Shown here: piece by piece, positions 38,696 through 48,095 of the stretch
Layout: each line of letters starts with the position of its first letter
How positions within the stretch are numbered: the stretch's first letter is position 1
Assembly (NCBI GenBank): GCA_938015435.1
Contig: CALLPN010000018.1
Coordinates: forward strand, 1 to 64,000
Reading direction: 5' to 3'
Source of the DNA: an uncultured Saprospiraceae bacterium
GTDB taxonomy: Bacteria > Bacteroidota > Bacteroidia > Chitinophagales > Saprospiraceae
Length of the DNA: 64,000 bases
Notes under the pieces: model-generated
What the model saw: the letters and a program-made list of their open reading frames with translations, nothing else
The model's database searches: none
What the model was told of the DNA's origin: nothing
Position numbers and translations under genes: made by a program

Positions 38696-39841
38696 ATGTC
38701 ACTAAAGATCTGTATTGTTGGTACTGCTTATCCATATAAAGGAGGCATAGCCATGTTTAATGAGAGGCTAGCTCGAGAAATGATTTCTCAGGGAAATCAG
38801 GTTGATATTATAACTTTTACACTTCAGTATCCTAAATTTTTCTTTCCAGGCAAATCTCAATTTTCTGACGATCCAAAGCCAGAAGATTTGACTATCATCA
38901 GAAAGGTAAATAGTGTCAATCCCTTATCTTGGATGACCACAGCTCGTAAAATCAAAAGAGGAAACTATGATCTAATCATAGCGAAATATTGGATTCCTGC
39001 TATGGGTCCATCTTTAGGGTCTATTATGAGAATGGCAAGATCAAAATCGACTAAAGGGATTTCTATCATAGATAATATCATACCTCACGAAAAGAGATTC
39101 GGAGATCAATCATTAAGCAACTATTTCGTAAAATCAGTTGATGGCTTTGCGGTAATGTCTAGGAAGGTAGAGCAGCAAATGGATCAATTTGTCAATCAAC
39201 AGCCTATATCTTACGTGCCTCACCCTATCTACGATACATATGGTGATATAGTACCAAGAGATCACGCACTGAAACATCTTGGCTTAGATCCTCAATACGA
39301 CTACGTTTTATTCTTTGGCTACATAAGAGACTACAAAGGCTTAGATATACTCTTAGACGCCATTGCTGAGGGCCTCAAGACTAACTCCAACCTCCGACTG
39401 ATAGTAGCGGGGGAATATTATTCAGATAGTCAAAAGTATCTTTCTCAGATAGCGAGACTCGGCATAGCTAATCAAGTGATACTGCATACCAATTTCATTA
39501 GTAATGAAGAGGTAAGATATTTTTTCTGTGCGGCAGACCTAATTGCACAATCTTATAAATCTGCTACTCAAAGTGGAATTTCACAGATGGCTATATACTT
39601 TGAAAAACCAATCGTCAGTACGAATGTAGGTGGATTACCAGAAACAGTACTCCATGATAAGACAGGCTACCTGACCAATGTAGATTCCAATGAAGTAGCA
39701 AATGCAATACTAAAGTATTTTGAGGAAAGACCAACAGAGCGATTCCGAAAAGAAATACAAAAATTAAAAGTGCTTTACTCTTGGAAACATTTTGGCTCTA
39801 AGCTTGTAGAGTTATACAATAAGATTAATACCCTGTCATGA
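38696..39841 (+). CDS. Glycosyltransferase family 4
   Basis: A 381-residue GT-B enzyme. The acceptor half begins with CIVGTAYPYKGGIAMFNERL. The donor half has LFFGYIRDYKGLDILLDA, then the C-terminal KPIVSTNVGGLPETVLHDKTGYL with the usual Glu. Its last four bases overlap the start of hddA (ATGA), so it shares the transcript with the heptose genes and probably uses a heptose or builds the same glycan. TACCTTCG at 38682-38689 is one base off the -7 consensus. Confidence 0.9.
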   Translation: MSLKICIVGTAYPYKGGIAMFNERLAREMISQGNQVDIITFTLQYPKFFFPGKSQFSDDPKPEDLTIIRKVNSVNPLSWMTTARKIKRGNYDLIIAKYWIPAMGPSLGSIMRMARSKSTKGISIIDNIIPHEKRFGDQSLSNYFVKSVDGFAVMSRKVEQQMDQFVNQQPISYVPHPIYDTYGDIVPRDHALKHLGLDPQYDYVLFFGYIRDYKGLDILLDAIAEGLKTNSNLRLIVAGEYYSDSQKYLSQIARLGIANQVILHTNFISNEEVRYFFCAADLIAQSYKSATQSGISQMAIYFEKPIVSTNVGGLPETVLHDKTGYLTNVDSNEVANAILKYFEERPTERFRKEIQKLKVLYSWKHFGSKLVELYNKINTLS

Positions 39842-40863
39842 TCATACGCTCAAAAGCACCACTTAGACTAGGCCTTGCTGGCGGAGGAACGGATGTAAGT
39901 CCGTACTCAGATGACTTTGGCGGAGCTATACTTAATAGCACCATAAATCTACACGTCTATACTACTATAGAGCCAACTAATGATGGATACATAAATCTTA
40001 ATTCTCTAGATCTAGGTGTAAAAACTAAAGTAGCTTCGCAAAAACGGATAGAAGATATCGAAGGGCTAAGTTTACCTATTGGTGTTTATAACAGACTTAT
40101 AAAAGACTATGACTTAGACGCTCAATCGTTTAAGCTCACTACATATGTAGACGTACCCAAAGGATCAGGCTTGGGAACATCCTCTACGATTACGGTTTCT
40201 ATCCTAGGTGCATTTTTAGAGTGGTTTGGCATCAAGCTTACTGATTATGAAATAGCTAGATTAGCTTATGAGATAGAACGCGAAGATCTGCAGATGGCAG
40301 GAGGTAAGCAAGATCAATATGCGGCAACCTTTGGTGGAGTTAACTTTATGGAATTCCAACAAAACGATACTGTAATAGTAAATCCTCTACGAGTCAACAA
40401 TGATTATATGTCTGAGCTCGAGCATAATCTACTATTATACTATACAGGAACAAGTAGACTCTCAGCGGCCATTATCGAAAAACAATCCAATGCATTCAAG
40501 CAGAAAAGCACCAAGTCGATAGACGCAGCACATAGAATCAAGCAGCAAGCAATATCAATGAAAACAGCTCTTCTCACCGGTGACATAGATAGCATTGGTA
40601 ATATATTGGACGAAGGTTGGCAATTTAAAAAAGAAATGGCCGCAGGTATCACTAACGAAGTGATTGATAACATTTATGCTACAGCTAAGAACGCTGGTGC
40701 CACTGGAGGTAAAATATCAGGAGCTGGTGGTGGTGGATATATGACTTTATACTGTCCTGGAAACACCAGATATCAAGTTAGCCAAGAACTACAATTGCTA
40801 GGTGGCAAAATACAACCCTTCAGTTTTGATCCAATCGGTCTTACAACTTGGACTAATCCGTAG
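39838..40863 (+). CDS. hddA: D-glycero-D-manno-heptose 7-phosphate kinase (HddA type)
   Basis: A 341-residue GHMP kinase that would phosphorylate D-glycero-alpha-D-manno-heptose 7-phosphate at C1. Visible motifs: SKAPLRLGLAGGGTDVSPY at the start, the ATP loop PKGSGLGTSSTITVS and the C-terminal GGKISGAGGGGYM. The pair with gmhA and hddC downstream supports the heptose role over other sugar kinases. It overlaps the glycosyltransferase gene by 4 bp. Confidence 0.92.
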   Translation: MIIRSKAPLRLGLAGGGTDVSPYSDDFGGAILNSTINLHVYTTIEPTNDGYINLNSLDLGVKTKVASQKRIEDIEGLSLPIGVYNRLIKDYDLDAQSFKLTTYVDVPKGSGLGTSSTITVSILGAFLEWFGIKLTDYEIARLAYEIEREDLQMAGGKQDQYAATFGGVNFMEFQQNDTVIVNPLRVNNDYMSELEHNLLLYYTGTSRLSAAIIEKQSNAFKQKSTKSIDAAHRIKQQAISMKTALLTGDIDSIGNILDEGWQFKKEMAAGITNEVIDNIYATAKNAGATGGKISGAGGGGYMTLYCPGNTRYQVSQELQLLGGKIQPFSFDPIGLTTWTNP

Positions 40864-40927
40864 TATAAGTTCGTAATTCTATCCTATCGATTATTATCTT
40901 TACCGCTGTACATCATTAAAGATACAT

Positions 40928-41503
40928 ATGCAATCTCAGATTTCTGATATTCTACATCGCAGTATAGATACTAAACAAGCTATTATTGATAGCCCTACTC
41001 TTTTAGAAACTATAGCAAAAGTTACTGAACTGACCACCAATTGCTTCAATTCTGGTGGCAAGGTCCTTTTCTGTGGTAATGGCGGAAGTGCAGCAGACGC
41101 GCAGCATCTTGCAGCTGAATTTAGCGGAAGATTCTATTCTGATAGAGATCCACTATTCTCAGAAGCACTCCATGTTAATACATCTTACCTTACTGCAGTA
41201 GCAAACGATTATGGCTACGAACATGTATATAGTCGTCTTATCAAAGCGAAAGGCATAAAAGGTGATATTCTTATTGGACTAAGTACATCTGGTAATTCTG
41301 CTAATATTGTTAAGGCATTTGAGCAAGCACAAACACAAGGCGTCCTATGTATAGCCATGACTGGCGAATCTGGAGGCAAACTGAGTGACTGTTCTGATTA
41401 TATGATAAAAGTGCCCTCTCATGATACTCCACGTATCCAAGAGTGTCACATTACTATTGGTCACATCATATGTGAGCTTGTTGAAAAAAACATCTTTTCG
41501 TAG
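40928..41503 (+). CDS. gmhA: Sedoheptulose 7-phosphate isomerase GmhA
   Basis: GmhA turns sedoheptulose 7-phosphate into D-glycero-D-manno-heptose 7-phosphate, the first step of heptose synthesis. The 191-residue SIS-domain protein has FCGNGGSAADAQHLAAEFSGRF, GLSTSGNSANIVKA and the C-terminal QECHITIGHIICELVE metal/active-site helix. It follows hddA after 64 bp. TATCTTTA at 40895-40902 in that gap is one base from the -7 consensus, so a second promoter is possible. Confidence 0.96.
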   Translation: MQSQISDILHRSIDTKQAIIDSPTLLETIAKVTELTTNCFNSGGKVLFCGNGGSAADAQHLAAEFSGRFYSDRDPLFSEALHVNTSYLTAVANDYGYEHVYSRLIKAKGIKGDILIGLSTSGNSANIVKAFEQAQTQGVLCIAMTGESGGKLSDCSDYMIKVPSHDTPRIQECHITIGHIICELVEKNIFS

Positions 41504-41504
41504 A

Positions 41505-42197
41505 ATGATTAAAGAAGCCATTATACTTGCTGGAGGAATGGGTACTAGACTAAGGTCTGTAATTACTGAGATTCCTAAGCCTATGGCGCCTGTGGCTGAT
41601 AGACCATTCTTAGCGATCATTCTTGACAATCTCAATGACCAAGGAATAAAACACGTAATACTAGCCGTAGGTTATAAGTATGAAGTGATACAGTCTTATT
41701 TCGGAAACAGATATAAAAACATTTCTTTAGATTATGCAATAGAAGAAGAGCCACTAGGTACTGGCGGTGCCGTAGGCTTAGCACTTAATCAACTAGACGG
41801 CAATGATTTTTTGATGATGAATGGTGATACTCTGTTCGATGTCAATCTAGACGACCTTAGTGTATTCGATTCGAAAAAGAATGCAGATCTCAGTATGGCA
41901 CTTAAGCCAATTGAAAATCAAGATCGATATGGTCTAGTTAGGATAGATGAGTTTGCACAGGTAATTGAGTTTGCAGAAAAGCAACACATTGATAAGGGAT
42001 TAATTAATGGCGGTGTATATGCCACGTCAAAGGATTTTATTAACTCCCTCAATTTACCACAAAAGTACTCTTGGGAAAAGGATGTACTAGAGACACAGTC
42101 ATTGGATTCAAAGATATTTGGCTTTTTATCCGATAGTTACTTCATCGATATTGGTATCCCAGAAGACTATGCAAGGGCTCAATTGGAATTGAAATAA
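41505..42197 (+). CDS. hddC: Heptose 1-phosphate guanylyltransferase (HddC type)
   Basis: A nucleotidyltransferase of 230 residues that would form GDP-D-glycero-alpha-D-manno-heptose. The start is set at ATG 41505, one base after the gmhA stop; the frame opens earlier inside gmhA. Motifs: AIILAGGMGTRLRS, EIPKPMAPV, EPLGTGGAV, MNGDTLFDV and FIDIGIPEDYARAQ. A relative using another sugar phosphate cannot be excluded, but the neighbours point to heptose. No gmhB phosphatase gene is present here. Confidence 0.9.
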   Translation: MIKEAIILAGGMGTRLRSVITEIPKPMAPVADRPFLAIILDNLNDQGIKHVILAVGYKYEVIQSYFGNRYKNISLDYAIEEEPLGTGGAVGLALNQLDGNDFLMMNGDTLFDVNLDDLSVFDSKKNADLSMALKPIENQDRYGLVRIDEFAQVIEFAEKQHIDKGLINGGVYATSKDFINSLNLPQKYSWEKDVLETQSLDSKIFGFLSDSYFIDIGIPEDYARAQLELK

Positions 42198-42208
42198 TTT
42201 CAACTTAC
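42189..42208 (+). terminator. Weak candidate terminator at the hddC stop
   Basis: TTGAAA (42189-42194) and TTTCAA (42198-42203) pair around the stop codon TAA as the loop. A T-rich stretch (CTTACTTTTTT) follows. The 6-bp AT-rich stem is weak and may be chance. Confidence 0.35.
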
Positions 42209-42577
42209 TTTTTTACATTATCTCTATTGATATTCGATATAGAATATACCTCTCTGATTTCTTATAGTGTCCTACCTTATTTCAATTTCAGAAATGCTAT
42301 TCTTGATCGACTCTGGATATGGCTATCCTTGTCTTTACTTATAGAACAAATTTGTAAGCATTTGTTATAGTTCAATAAGCTGCTTTATCAACTTTCATAT
42401 TTGTGTTTTATTAATCCTACAGTATTTTACAATACCTCTTCACAAGGTTTTCGTCTGAACCTATTAAAAATTCATTCACTTTACTCTTTCGTTCCAAATA
42501 GCAGCTCTTAAACAAAAAAAAGGAGATAACAATTAAGTTATCTCCTCTATATACTTTTTTACAAATTACTATTTATT
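42198..42577. other. 380-bp gap between hddC and the OmpA gene
   Basis: Convergent genes flank this AT-rich stretch. It holds the weak hairpin at the hddC stop and the strong minus-strand terminator at 42514-42546. I see no gene or RNA in between. Confidence 0.5.
42514..42546 (-). terminator. Terminator of the OmpA-family gene
   Basis: Perfect 10-bp stem AGGAGATAAC / GTTATCTCCT (42521-42530 and 42537-42546) with an AATTAA loop. On the minus strand it is followed by seven T (42520-42514). Confidence 0.92.
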
Positions 42578-44389
42578 CTAGTAACCTGAGTTTTTGTTAC
42601 CACTGTAAGTAGAACCTGATTTAGATCCTCCAGAACCTGCACTTGGCCCTTCTGGTCTTCCCATATCATTATCTCCACCATCACATACTCTGAATTCAAC
42701 TCTTCTGTTCATTAGGTTACTTGGGTTACCTGTTACAGAAAGAGGAGCATCCTCTCCACCGTACATTAAGTTAAATCTACTTCTGTCGATACCGTAGTTT
42801 GTTACTAGATAATCAACAGCCGCTTTAGCTCTATTGTATGATAATACTCTGTTGTAATCGTTTCCGTTTCTTAGATCTGTATGACCTACTGCAGATACAC
42901 AAGTACTTGGACACATCTTCATTACGTTAGCTACATGGTGTAGATGTCCGTAATATTCTGGCTTGATAGTGTACTTATCAGAATCGAAGTGTACCATTGG
43001 TAAAAACCATTTTCCACAATCTGTTCTTGATGACATAGACATACTAGAGATACTTGATGATAATGCAGATGTTTTAGCATCAACAATTCTATTAACATCA
43101 GTTTCACTTAAACATACTGGCACGATTGCTACACCTTCAGAATCGATCTCATATCCACTTGGAGAGAAAGTTTCTTTGTCCTTACAATCAGAAAGTCCAT
43201 CATTATCGCTATCTAAAGTTACACCTCTAGTATCAACTGCACATCCTGCAGGAGATCCTAATTCTTGGTCTAACATATCGATGATTCCGTCACCATCTTC
43301 ATCTGCAAGATCAAGAACTGGTCTTTGCTTAAGCTCAGCAATATCATTGAATGTAGCATCAAGAGGATTTAACCAGTATAATGGCTCTGATCTATTATCC
43401 ATACTTCCTAAGTTGAAAGCGAGTCTAATATTAGTGTAATGTCCAATATCAGCGTTGTTAGTTTGATCATCAGCTGTTCTGAATTTGATACCATCTAAGT
43501 AATCATTATCAGAAAGCATTACTTGGTGCTCTATACCGATATTAAATCTTTTAGATATTCTTCTTGATATTCCCATAGACGTTGTAAACACAACATGAAT
43601 GTTAGTCTCATCACCTAATCTGAAAATTCCTGCTTTCTTAAAACCATCAGTTTCATATTCTCCATCATAGATACTATTCAATTTATCTTTGATTGAAGAT
43701 CTTCCAGCTTTTGTGTTAAATGTTGCACCATCATACCCAGAAGCTTGTCTTAAATTAGTATAAGCATCACCATTAGCATCTTTTAAATCAAGTTTTGCTG
43801 AGTGATTAGAAAATCCAGCTCCAACGGTCGCATACCAATTCCATTTGTTTCTGTCTTTATGGAATAAAATATTTCCTATATTAATTACACCCTGAAGTGC
43901 ACCATATATATACCTTGTTTTATGGCTAGGAAACCAACTTCCATCCGGGTGTCCTGCATCTGTGTTGTAATCGTTAAATGTAGGTTCAACTAGACCTCCA
44001 CCAATTCCACTTGATCCAATTACAGTCCTATGATTCCAAGGCTGAGGATCTAAACCTGTAGCTTGACCATAAAATAAATCAGCTCTTAATGAAAATACGT
44101 AGTGTACTGCCTTTCTTAAGTGTAGTCCCAAACCGTAACCACCTGGAAGAGTTCTATCTACATCACCATCAATAAAAAAGTGACCTAAGTGAACACCTAG
44201 TTCCCAAGCATCTTTTGGTTTTGCAGAGTAATTCGCCTGGCCCATTCGCCATTTAGCGTTTTGTTCTGGATCTTTAGTAAGCTCGTCAGATACAACGTTG
44301 CCGTTCTCAAAAGCATTGTTATCCTGTGCTTGAATTCCGACAAGCGCGAAACCTAACATAAAGATGAGTAAGTAAATTTTTCGTGTCAT
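42578..44389 (-). CDS. OmpA-family outer-membrane protein with TSP3 repeats
   Basis: A 603-residue outer-membrane protein that ties the membrane to peptidoglycan. It has a signal peptide (YLLIFMLGFALVGIQAQ) and a beta-barrel-like N-terminal part to about residue 350. Calcium-binding TSP3-type repeats follow at about 360-425 (DEDGDGIIDMLDQE, DSDNDGLSDCKD). The OmpA C-terminal domain runs from about 466 to 563 (VHFDSDKYTI, AVGHTDLRNGNDYN, NRRVEFRV). A Gly/Ser-rich tail ends the protein. Such proteins are abundant in Bacteroidota outer membranes. It has its own promoter candidate and terminator. Confidence 0.93.
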   Translation of the reverse strand: MTRKIYLLIFMLGFALVGIQAQDNNAFENGNVVSDELTKDPEQNAKWRMGQANYSAKPKDAWELGVHLGHFFIDGDVDRTLPGGYGLGLHLRKAVHYVFSLRADLFYGQATGLDPQPWNHRTVIGSSGIGGGLVEPTFNDYNTDAGHPDGSWFPSHKTRYIYGALQGVINIGNILFHKDRNKWNWYATVGAGFSNHSAKLDLKDANGDAYTNLRQASGYDGATFNTKAGRSSIKDKLNSIYDGEYETDGFKKAGIFRLGDETNIHVVFTTSMGISRRISKRFNIGIEHQVMLSDNDYLDGIKFRTADDQTNNADIGHYTNIRLAFNLGSMDNRSEPLYWLNPLDATFNDIAELKQRPVLDLADEDGDGIIDMLDQELGSPAGCAVDTRGVTLDSDNDGLSDCKDKETFSPSGYEIDSEGVAIVPVCLSETDVNRIVDAKTSALSSSISSMSMSSRTDCGKWFLPMVHFDSDKYTIKPEYYGHLHHVANVMKMCPSTCVSAVGHTDLRNGNDYNRVLSYNRAKAAVDYLVTNYGIDRSRFNLMYGGEDAPLSVTGNPSNLMNRRVEFRVCDGGDNDMGRPEGPSAGSGGSKSGSTYSGNKNSGY

Positions 44390-44453
44390 AGGGCAATAAT
44401 TTATTAAAATTCGTTTTTATGAAATGTAAAGCTACCATAAAATTGGTTTGAAC

Positions 44454-44461
44454 CAAACATA
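44454..44461 (-). promoter_or_regulatory. Candidate -7 element for the OmpA gene
   Basis: TATGTTTG on the minus strand fits TAnnTTTG and lies 64 bases upstream of the ATG at 44389, in the 89-bp gap behind the dehydrogenase gene. A spaced TTG was not found. Confidence 0.45.
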
Positions 44462-44478
44462 TCAAATGCTAAAATGCG

Positions 44479-45723
44479 CTATTTGATGTTTTTTAAAGTA
44501 GTTATTAAAGATTTTCTAGTTATATCTAGCTGAGAATCATCTATTTTTCTTATTCTCGTCAAGAATTCCTTTATAGTATCACTAACGTCATTGAAGATTG
44601 CTTCGTCCGTCATTTCTGCCTCTGACTGCATTAAATATGCAAAAACTCGAGCCATGCCACAATTAGCAACAAAATCAGGAATTACACTCACACTACTATC
44701 TATAAAGTCTGCGTTATCTCCGAAGAACAAGGCATTGTCAATAAACGGATCATTTGCTCCGCAAGAGATTACTTCTAAGCCTCTTGCAATTAGACGACCA
44801 ACTTGTTCTTTGGTCACAAGCTTAGATGCTGCACCTGGCATAAAAATATCAACTTCCTGATCCCAGAATAATTCATTGGCCTCTTCAAAACTTATCATAT
44901 CACCAGATAGTTTATTCCCATCCTTATTTATAAATAGTGATTTCACCTCCTCAAAACTTAATCCCTCTGGTCTAATAATTCCACCAGCTCTATCCAGTAT
45001 TCCAACTATCTTGCAACCATGGCTGGCCAAATAGTATCCTGCTGCGGAAGCTACATTACCCCAACCTTGAATTAAGACTTTCTTACCCTTCAGATTACCA
45101 TCTTTCCATAAGTCATAATAGTGTTTGATACTTTCTGATACACCATAGCCTGTTATCATATCCGCAACAGCATACCGCTCACTATCAATAGGTGCATATG
45201 ATGAGTCTTCTATAATTTTAGCACATCCATATCTTAGCTGTCCTAATGCATTAATTTTTTCTCCATCTGAAGAATTAAAATGACCATTGACGATTCCTTC
45301 TTGCGGATGCCACAATCCTAAATCCTCTGTAATCGGAATTACATCTTTTAATTCGTCAACATTCATATCTCCCCCAGTACCATAGTAATTCTTTAGTAAT
45401 GGGAAAACCGCTTTATACCATCTTTCCAACACTTCTGTACGACGTGGATCTCTTGGATCAAAATCAATTCCAGATTTAGCTCCTCCTATCGCAGGTCCAC
45501 AAACTGAAAATTTAATTTCCATAACCTTGGCAAGTGACATTACTTCTTCTTTAGTAAGTCCTTTTCTCATCCTTGTTCCACCTCCAGCAGCGCCACCTTT
45601 CAAACTATTTATAACCACCCATCCTTTCGCATCTGTCTCTGGATCATTCCATTCAAACACAATTTCTGGTGGGGTACTCTTATAAGTATCTAAAAAAAAC
45701 TGTAAATCTTCTGAGCTCTTCAT
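44479..45723 (-). CDS. Glu/Leu/Phe/Val dehydrogenase family enzyme
   Basis: A 414-residue NAD(P)-dependent amino acid dehydrogenase that interconverts an amino acid and its 2-oxo acid with ammonia. Family marks: GGAAGGGTRM, then KVMEIKFSVCGPAIGGAKSGIDFDP with the lysine cluster, GTGGDMN, and the nucleotide-binding domain with VLIQGWGNVASAAGYYLASHG. Sequence alone does not decide between glutamate and branched-chain substrates; the glycine-rich pocket GPAIGGAKSG is unlike standard glutamate dehydrogenase (GGAKGG). It is divergent from the arginase-like gene. Confidence 0.9.
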   Translation of the reverse strand: MKSSEDLQFFLDTYKSTPPEIVFEWNDPETDAKGWVVINSLKGGAAGGGTRMRKGLTKEEVMSLAKVMEIKFSVCGPAIGGAKSGIDFDPRDPRRTEVLERWYKAVFPLLKNYYGTGGDMNVDELKDVIPITEDLGLWHPQEGIVNGHFNSSDGEKINALGQLRYGCAKIIEDSSYAPIDSERYAVADMITGYGVSESIKHYYDLWKDGNLKGKKVLIQGWGNVASAAGYYLASHGCKIVGILDRAGGIIRPEGLSFEEVKSLFINKDGNKLSGDMISFEEANELFWDQEVDIFMPGAASKLVTKEQVGRLIARGLEVISCGANDPFIDNALFFGDNADFIDSSVSVIPDFVANCGMARVFAYLMQSEAEMTDEAIFNDVSDTIKEFLTRIRKIDDSQLDITRKSLITTLKNIK

Positions 45724-45753
45724 ATTTATAACCTTCTAGAATTCAATAATTTT

Positions 45754-45761
45754 TATATTTG
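45754..45761 (+). promoter_or_regulatory. Candidate -7 element for the arginase-like gene
   Basis: TATATTTG fits TAnnTTTG and ends 21 bases before ATG 45783. It lies in the 59-bp divergent gap with the dehydrogenase gene. No spaced TTG was found. Confidence 0.5.
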
Positions 45762-45782
45762 CAATAATTATAATATGTACTT

Positions 45783-46790
45783 ATGCTATCACACTGGTTT
45801 TCCCCTATAGACAACACACTCTTACACTTGGCAAGCAATTACTGCGAAATTTTGCACGAAGATGGGAAAGATTTTCCAGTATTAGAGCACACACAGCTTG
45901 CCTTTATTGGGTACGACGAAGAATTTAGTACTAATGTAAGGTTACATTTGTACGGTTTCAAGAATCATTTCTCATCACTACGAATAGCCGATCTTGGAAA
46001 TTTGAAATCTCAAGATGCGGAATTTTCAATTCCTGCAATCAAAGAGATCCTAGATGGAGGGATAATCCCTATACTCCTTGGAGCACCTGGGCATATTATA
46101 CAAAAACTTAGACATCGATTGGAAAACGATTTCTCAACCATATTTCATATAAGCAATAAATTACCCGAATACCATAGCGATGATAAATTCGAAATATTAG
46201 GCTTCCAAAGACATTTGTGCGCTATGGATAGAATTACTGAACTTGAAGAAATATCTACAAGTTCCATGAGCTTAGCCAAAATGAGGGCTTACCCTTTCAT
46301 ACAAGAAGCTGTATTACGTGATGCAAACCTTGCTCACTTTGATGGAAATGCAATAAAACTATGTGACAACCCTGCATCCATTGAATCAAATACATCTGGA
46401 CTGACCTGCGCAGAATCCTGCCAAGTAATGAAAAACATAGGCGGAAGCCATAATCTCAAGCTTCTCAATATTACTAATTATGAGATAATAGATGAAAGAA
46501 GACAATATGCCAGCAGCTTAACTATCGCTGAGATGATTTGGTACTTCATCGAAGGTTATAATCAAAAACTAAATGATCACCCATCTACCTCTACTAATCA
46601 ACTACAAAAATTTGTCATCAACTCTCTTGATACAGATGTAGAAATGGCTTTTGTGAAAAATGAGACAACAGGAAGATGGTGGTTTGTTTCCAATGGCAAA
46701 AAAGAATCATACCATGCTTGCTCTCACGACGAATATCTGGAAGCCTCTAGAGGTGAGATTCCAGATAGACTATTAAGATATATTGGTTAA
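45783..46790 (+). CDS. Arginase-fold protein lacking the metal site (pseudoenzyme)
   Basis: A 335-residue relative of the arginase/agmatinase/formiminoglutamase family. The C-terminal part keeps the family pattern (GLTCAESCQVMKNIGG, then LLNITNYEIIDERRQYASSLTIAEMIWYFIEGYN). The metal ligands are mostly gone: GGDHS has become GAPGH (His104 remains), DAHxD is replaced by HISNKLPEY, and SFDxDxxDP by HFDGNAIKLCDNP. It therefore should not bind two manganese ions or hydrolyse arginine. Its place beside murF-gldJ-porU-porV suggests a link to surface biology, which is inference. It ends exactly where murF ends on the other strand. Confidence 0.78.
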   Translation: MLSHWFSPIDNTLLHLASNYCEILHEDGKDFPVLEHTQLAFIGYDEEFSTNVRLHLYGFKNHFSSLRIADLGNLKSQDAEFSIPAIKEILDGGIIPILLGAPGHIIQKLRHRLENDFSTIFHISNKLPEYHSDDKFEILGFQRHLCAMDRITELEEISTSSMSLAKMRAYPFIQEAVLRDANLAHFDGNAIKLCDNPASIESNTSGLTCAESCQVMKNIGGSHNLKLLNITNYEIIDERRQYASSLTIAEMIWYFIEGYNQKLNDHPSTSTNQLQKFVINSLDTDVEMAFVKNETTGRWWFVSNGKKESYHACSHDEYLEASRGEIPDRLLRYIG

Positions 46791-48068
46791 CTAATCTAAC
46801 AAACCTAAAATATTTTCTAATCTTAATGACCTCGATCCTTTTACTAAGCAATGTGAGTCAGGCTTTCTTTGAGTTATAAACGAACTCAGATTATTTACTG
46901 ATTTTACAAAACGAAATTCAGGATATTTCTTTTCAAATTCGTTAAATATCGGACCCACGAAAATAAAATCTACCGTGGGAAGACTCCTACATTGCTTGAT
47001 GATTTTTTCATGCTCCATAACGGTACTTACCCCTAGTTCCATCATATCACCAAGTACCATTCCTTTGTTACTAAATGACGAGTTTCCAAATTCTTTAATT
47101 GCTAATTCCATACTTGTTGGATTAGCATTATACGCATCTAGTATAAAGTGAATTCCATTCTTTGATATTGTCTGAGATCTATTGTTAGTTGGAACATAGT
47201 CGCAGATAGCATCAAGCATTTTGGATACTTCACAATGCATGAGCTCTCCTACACTAATGGCCGCAGCAATATTTGCAAGATTATACGCTCCTACTAATCC
47301 TGTCATTCTCTTTACACCATTATGCTCAAAAGAGAGTTTAGGGTATGAATCAATAAGTTTATAATTCGAATTAGGCGAATAGGCAACGGTCGGCAAATAT
47401 CCCCCTACTACTTCCGTTAGTAAGTCATCTTCATTATTATAAACTATCGTCCCTCCAGTACTTTTAAGATGTTCGTACATTTCCGATTTAGCTTTTATCA
47501 CCCCTTCATAACCTCCAAAACCTTCAAGATGAGCTTTCCCTATGTTGGTAATGAGTCCAATATCTGGCAATCCTATATTACATAGGTTTTGAATTTCTTT
47601 GATGTGATTGGCTCCCATTTCAACAATAATAATTTCATGTATAGGTGTGGCCTTCAATATGGTTAATGGCACACCTATATGGTTATTGAAGTTACCTGCT
47701 GTAGCATGGACATTGTATTTTGTAGAAAGCGCTTCATTCAAAAGCTCTTTCGTTGTTGTTTTTCCATTACTTCCAGTTAGTGCCACCACAGGTATATTAA
47801 GCTTTTGCCGATGATGTTGCGCAAGTAATTGCAATGTCTCTAATGAGTTTTCTACGAGAATAACCCGTTCATCTTTGGTATAAAATTTATTATCATCAAC
47901 AATTACAAGACTTGCTCCTAATTCGAGTGCTTGCTGAGCAAATTCATTTCCATCAAACCTTTCCCCCTTAAGTGCTAAATATACACTACCTGACTCGACT
48001 TTTCTCGAGTCTGTAGTCAAACTATAATTAATACAAAAGTGGCTATATATAATTTCTATTGATGACAA
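46791..48068 (-). CDS. murF: UDP-MurNAc-tripeptide--D-Ala-D-Ala ligase MurF
   Basis: MurF adds D-Ala-D-Ala to the UDP-MurNAc-tripeptide, the last cytoplasmic step of peptidoglycan precursor synthesis. Motifs: TTDSRKVESGSVYLALKGERFDGN, the P-loop ALTGSNGKTTTKELL, NFNNHIGVPLT, IVEMGANHIKEI and DAYNANPTSM. The frame is open to GTG 48143, but that part crosses the gldJ terminator hairpin, so TTG 48068 is chosen; it gives a 425-residue protein whose N-terminus lines up with relatives. In flavobacteria murF also neighbours gldJ (my recollection). Confidence 0.93.
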   Translation of the reverse strand: MSSIEIIYSHFCINYSLTTDSRKVESGSVYLALKGERFDGNEFAQQALELGASLVIVDDNKFYTKDERVILVENSLETLQLLAQHHRQKLNIPVVALTGSNGKTTTKELLNEALSTKYNVHATAGNFNNHIGVPLTILKATPIHEIIIVEMGANHIKEIQNLCNIGLPDIGLITNIGKAHLEGFGGYEGVIKAKSEMYEHLKSTGGTIVYNNEDDLLTEVVGGYLPTVAYSPNSNYKLIDSYPKLSFEHNGVKRMTGLVGAYNLANIAAAISVGELMHCEVSKMLDAICDYVPTNNRSQTISKNGIHFILDAYNANPTSMELAIKEFGNSSFSNKGMVLGDMMELGVSTVMEHEKIIKQCRSLPTVDFIFVGPIFNEFEKKYPEFRFVKSVNNLSSFITQRKPDSHCLVKGSRSLRLENILGLLD

Positions 48069-48095
48069 AGTATCTGTTTTTAATATCCCAAAAAT

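Noticed and set aside
45783..46790. Active arginase, agmatinase or formiminoglutamase
   Set aside because: The metal-binding motifs are mostly missing, so an active hydrolase is not supported.
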